Of a stretch of 64,000 nt of DNA, positions 61,461 through 64,000 are shown piece by piece. The DNA is from Eudorina sp. 2006-703-Eu-15 (taxonomy: Eukaryota; Chlorophyta; Chlorophyceae; Chlamydomonadales; Volvocaceae). The notes beneath the pieces are model-generated. The model did no database searches, was not told where the DNA came from, and was given only the letters and a program-made list of their open reading frames with translations. A program made the position numbers and the translations under genes. The stretch lies in contig BDSI01000064.1 in NCBI GenBank assembly GCA_003117195.1, positions 496,001 through 560,000 on the forward strand, read 5' to 3'. How positions within the stretch are numbered: position 1 is the stretch's first letter; the number at the start of each line of letters is the position of its first letter.

Positions 61461-63949
61461 ATGGCAGCAACTGAAATGAAAGAATTGTGTCCTTATTGCG
61501 CATCGGAGGTTACCTCCGAGGATGCCCGGAGGTAGGCTGGGAGGTGGCAGCAGCGAAGGGAAATTGGCTTAGCGTTGGCCAGAGAGCGTGCCACAAAGGC
61601 CTCATTGAGCTGCTTCGTATTTGAGCTTCCTTGCTTGCTAGATTGCGTTAAGTGAGCGAAAGTTACGCATCTAGATTGCTTCGTCACGGCGAAACTGCTG
61701 CGACAGTTATACATTGTAAACCAAAAGAATTTGCATCTCAGGAGCATTGCTAATCTGGTGATTTCCTTGTGTGCAGTGAGCTGAGGCACCGCGACACTGG
61801 TTGCCCTGGGAACTCGAATGCATACCACGAAGCTTGCGTTCAAAAATACATGTCCTCCGTGGGCCTACCAAAAACGAAGCGGGTAAGGGGCTGAGTGGGG
61901 TTAAACCTAAGTGGACCCGTGCGGAGGTCTCACGGTGCTGGGCACCGCCTTGGCCTCGTCCCTTGCACTTGGCGCACTCAGTGTGGCCTTGTGTCGGCCC
62001 TGCATATTTTGCTTGTTGCCATTGTTCATGCCTCTGATGCGGTTCGTTTCCGGTTGCCTTCCAGTGTGGCTACCCATGCCCCGCCAAGGACGGCAACGGG
62101 CAACAGTGTGGCAAGACGATTGTATCGACACACCATCATCAGCCGAAGAGCAAGAAGAAGACCAAGCGGAGCCAACAGCGCATCGACGCAGCCGCTACCG
62201 CAAACGCTGCCCAGCCGCACGATACCCGAAGAAACACTGGCGCGAGCGCGGCAATCACGGCCATGCAGCCAGCGGGCTCTCGTCTTGCTGCCCCTGCAAT
62301 CAACTTCAACAAGCCAGGTAGGTAACAGGAGAGTTCAGATCCAAAGGTTGACCGTCGGTTGTCTGCCGTACGGTCATGCGACCGCGTGTTAAGTTTCCAA
62401 ATGTTGCCGAGCAGTCCTGGATACGTCTACATGGATACACGTGCCGCCGCTCCATCAGATGCGTCGATGGCTCGAAACTTGACGACAATGCGCAAAGTTG
62501 AGACGTTGAGAGATGGTGAACCTGTCCCCGCCCCGTATGTGCTCCCCCCCGTCCCGTTTGTGCTCGCCTGCAGTGTCACCTGTGGCTGACCGCGTCAAGC
62601 CCGTCATGCAGCCTGTCGCACCTGGAAGCGCACCAGAAGCTCGTCTGAAGGGCGTTACCACTGCCAACGCCGATGTCGGCGCCCGCGCCGACATCCCTGG
62701 CTGGGACCCTAACATCGCCATCAAGGTTCCGAGCCGAGGAGTGAAGGCATCGAACAAGTCAAAAGAGACGTCTTCAGACAATTTGAGCATCGCTTCGAGA
62801 CAGTCGACTTCTATTCGCGGCACTGATTTCGAGAGCACACGGTAAGAGGAAGCGGCGAGCCCTCATCCGAGCCCTCATCCGAGCCCTCAATTCACGTCGG
62901 GGCGCTGACGTGCGACTCGACTGCAAGGCGGGCAGCCTATGTTCCCCCAGTGCATGCCTTCAATGCCGGCGTCGCCGACTGCTTGCGGCGTTTTCCATCG
63001 GCGTGTTCTTGTAGACTATTAGACGTATGCAGGGATTGGGAGAGGCAATGCATGAGTGTGCCGGACGGAAGGGGGCAGCTTGTGTTTTAGCGCATGCGTA
63101 CGACTTCTGCGCCGTCTGCGCGTGCTGTTGAAGCATTTCAACTACCCGGTCTTCAGGAGCTGTGAGCAGCAGTTGAAAGTGTGAGCGTGTCATCTTACCT
63201 TTGTGGCGATCGGTCCGTTGGTTCCTGGCGCACCTACCTGCAGGCACGGAAACCTCACCATCACGAGCGAGATTACCCTCCGGACGGACGTCACAGTGGG
63301 CAACTATCCCGCCGTCACCACCGCTGACACTGATGACGAGCCGCGGGATGACATCGTCTTGTACCTACAAATCTTCAAAACCGACGATGGGCACTACGTT
63401 CTCCAAATCCCAAAAACCGATGATGAGCACTACGTTTTCACGGACGATACGGGCGCCAACTACTCCTTCAAGATTGACGGCGATCTGGAAGTCGTCGCAT
63501 TCGAGTTTGTCGAGATAGCGCAGCCGGAGGTCTGGTACTGTCAAGTCTTCAAAGCCGCTGATGGCCGACGTCTGGTAAAGGACGCGCATGGAGAGTACCA
63601 TGACCTGCACTTGGTCTGTGGCGAGAATCCGGAGATTGTCAAGTTCCTCTACGCAGTGGTACGACAGTCGATGGTTTCTCCGCTGATGTATCAGCATGAT
63701 ATCTTCGAAGCGGGTGCCGCCATGGGCGACTACTTCAATGTAGCAGCAATCGACGCAGTTCCTACGGCAACCACTACCTCGCAGCCCGCTGAGCTGCCTA
63801 CGTACAACCAGCCGCCTACGTACAACCAGCCGCCTACCTACAACCCTGTCGAGTCGTCCCGCGGGCGTGACGTGGGAAGTACGAATGGAACTGCCGACGA
63901 GGATGCTCAGGAGAGTCTGTTGGCCGAGTGCATGGCGTTGTGCCTTTAA
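61461..63949 (+). CDS. Unrecognised Cys/His-rich protein with TYNQPP repeats, right copy
   Basis: Five exons at the same spacing as the left copy: 61461-61531, 61777-61882, 62065-62317, 62574-62841, 63244-63949; 467 aa, intact. All Cys and His residues of the N-terminal array are kept. Differences seen by eye are LSIASRQS for LSTALRQS, QIPKTDD for QISKTDD, WYCQVF for WYSQVF and AELPTYN for AEPPTYN. Splice sites are unchanged, including the phase-1 junction of exons 3 and 4 and the phase-2 junction of exons 4 and 5. The function is unknown. Confidence 0.72.
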
Positions 63950-64000
63950 GCCAACATGGTCAATAGTGCCATGATACTGATATCAAGTCAAGGTGCAAAA

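Larger units (their letters stand above)
56305..64000. repeat. Segmental duplication, right copy (truncated by window end)
   Basis: Same orientation and gene order as 47497-54796. The offset between copies is 9210 bp in the 5' part of the ankyrin-like gene model and 9204 bp in the Cys/His-rich gene, because of small indels. The exons of both genes are almost identical. Confidence 0.96.

Overview
The window is nuclear DNA from a eukaryotic alga, most likely a green alga. The evidence is intron-rich genes with GT-AG (and a few GC-AG) introns, a plant/fungal-type C14-sterol reductase, a plant-like PP6 phosphatase, a GIGANTUS1-like WD40 protein, and a (Ser-Pro-Pro)n hydroxyproline-rich segment of the pherophorin/extensin type. 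I cannot fix the genus. Coding exons are GC-rich; several intergenic stretches are AT-rich or repeat-rich.

Layout. 1-559 (minus): the 5' part of a PTEN phosphatase gene that runs off the left edge. 1795-2800 (minus): two-exon PP6-type catalytic subunit. 5009-10922 (minus): 15-exon cGMP-dependent protein kinase with four tandem cyclic-nucleotide-binding domains. 11454-15351 (plus): 9-exon WD40 protein of the GTS1/GNB1L family. 16371-19761 (plus): 6-exon C14-sterol reductase. 20100-22600 (plus): 6-exon CIA30/NDUFAF1-type complex I assembly factor, its stop codon abutting a 20-bp minisatellite. 22.8-30.8 kb: gene-poor. 30874-37446 (plus): 8-exon secreted subtilase with a large proline-rich insertion inside its catalytic domain. 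37.4-44.2 kb: gene-poor. 44224-47213 (plus): 10-exon kinase-like gene with an E-x-K motif in its N-terminal half, resembling Crinkler-type proteins. 47.5-64 kb: a recent direct tandem duplication of a block carrying a divergent gene pair, an F-box/ankyrin-like protein (minus) and an unrecognised Cys/His-rich protein (plus).

Gene models were built by hand. For each gene with several exons, exon boundaries were chosen so that splice sites, phase and family alignment agree, and the summed exon lengths are divisible by three. The left end groups three phospho-signalling genes on one strand (PTEN, PP6, PKG), but nothing shows that they are co-regulated. The most unusual items are the protease with the cell-wall-type insertion, the four-domain PKG with an acylation-type N terminus, the E-x-K plus kinase gene, and the duplicated divergent pair.
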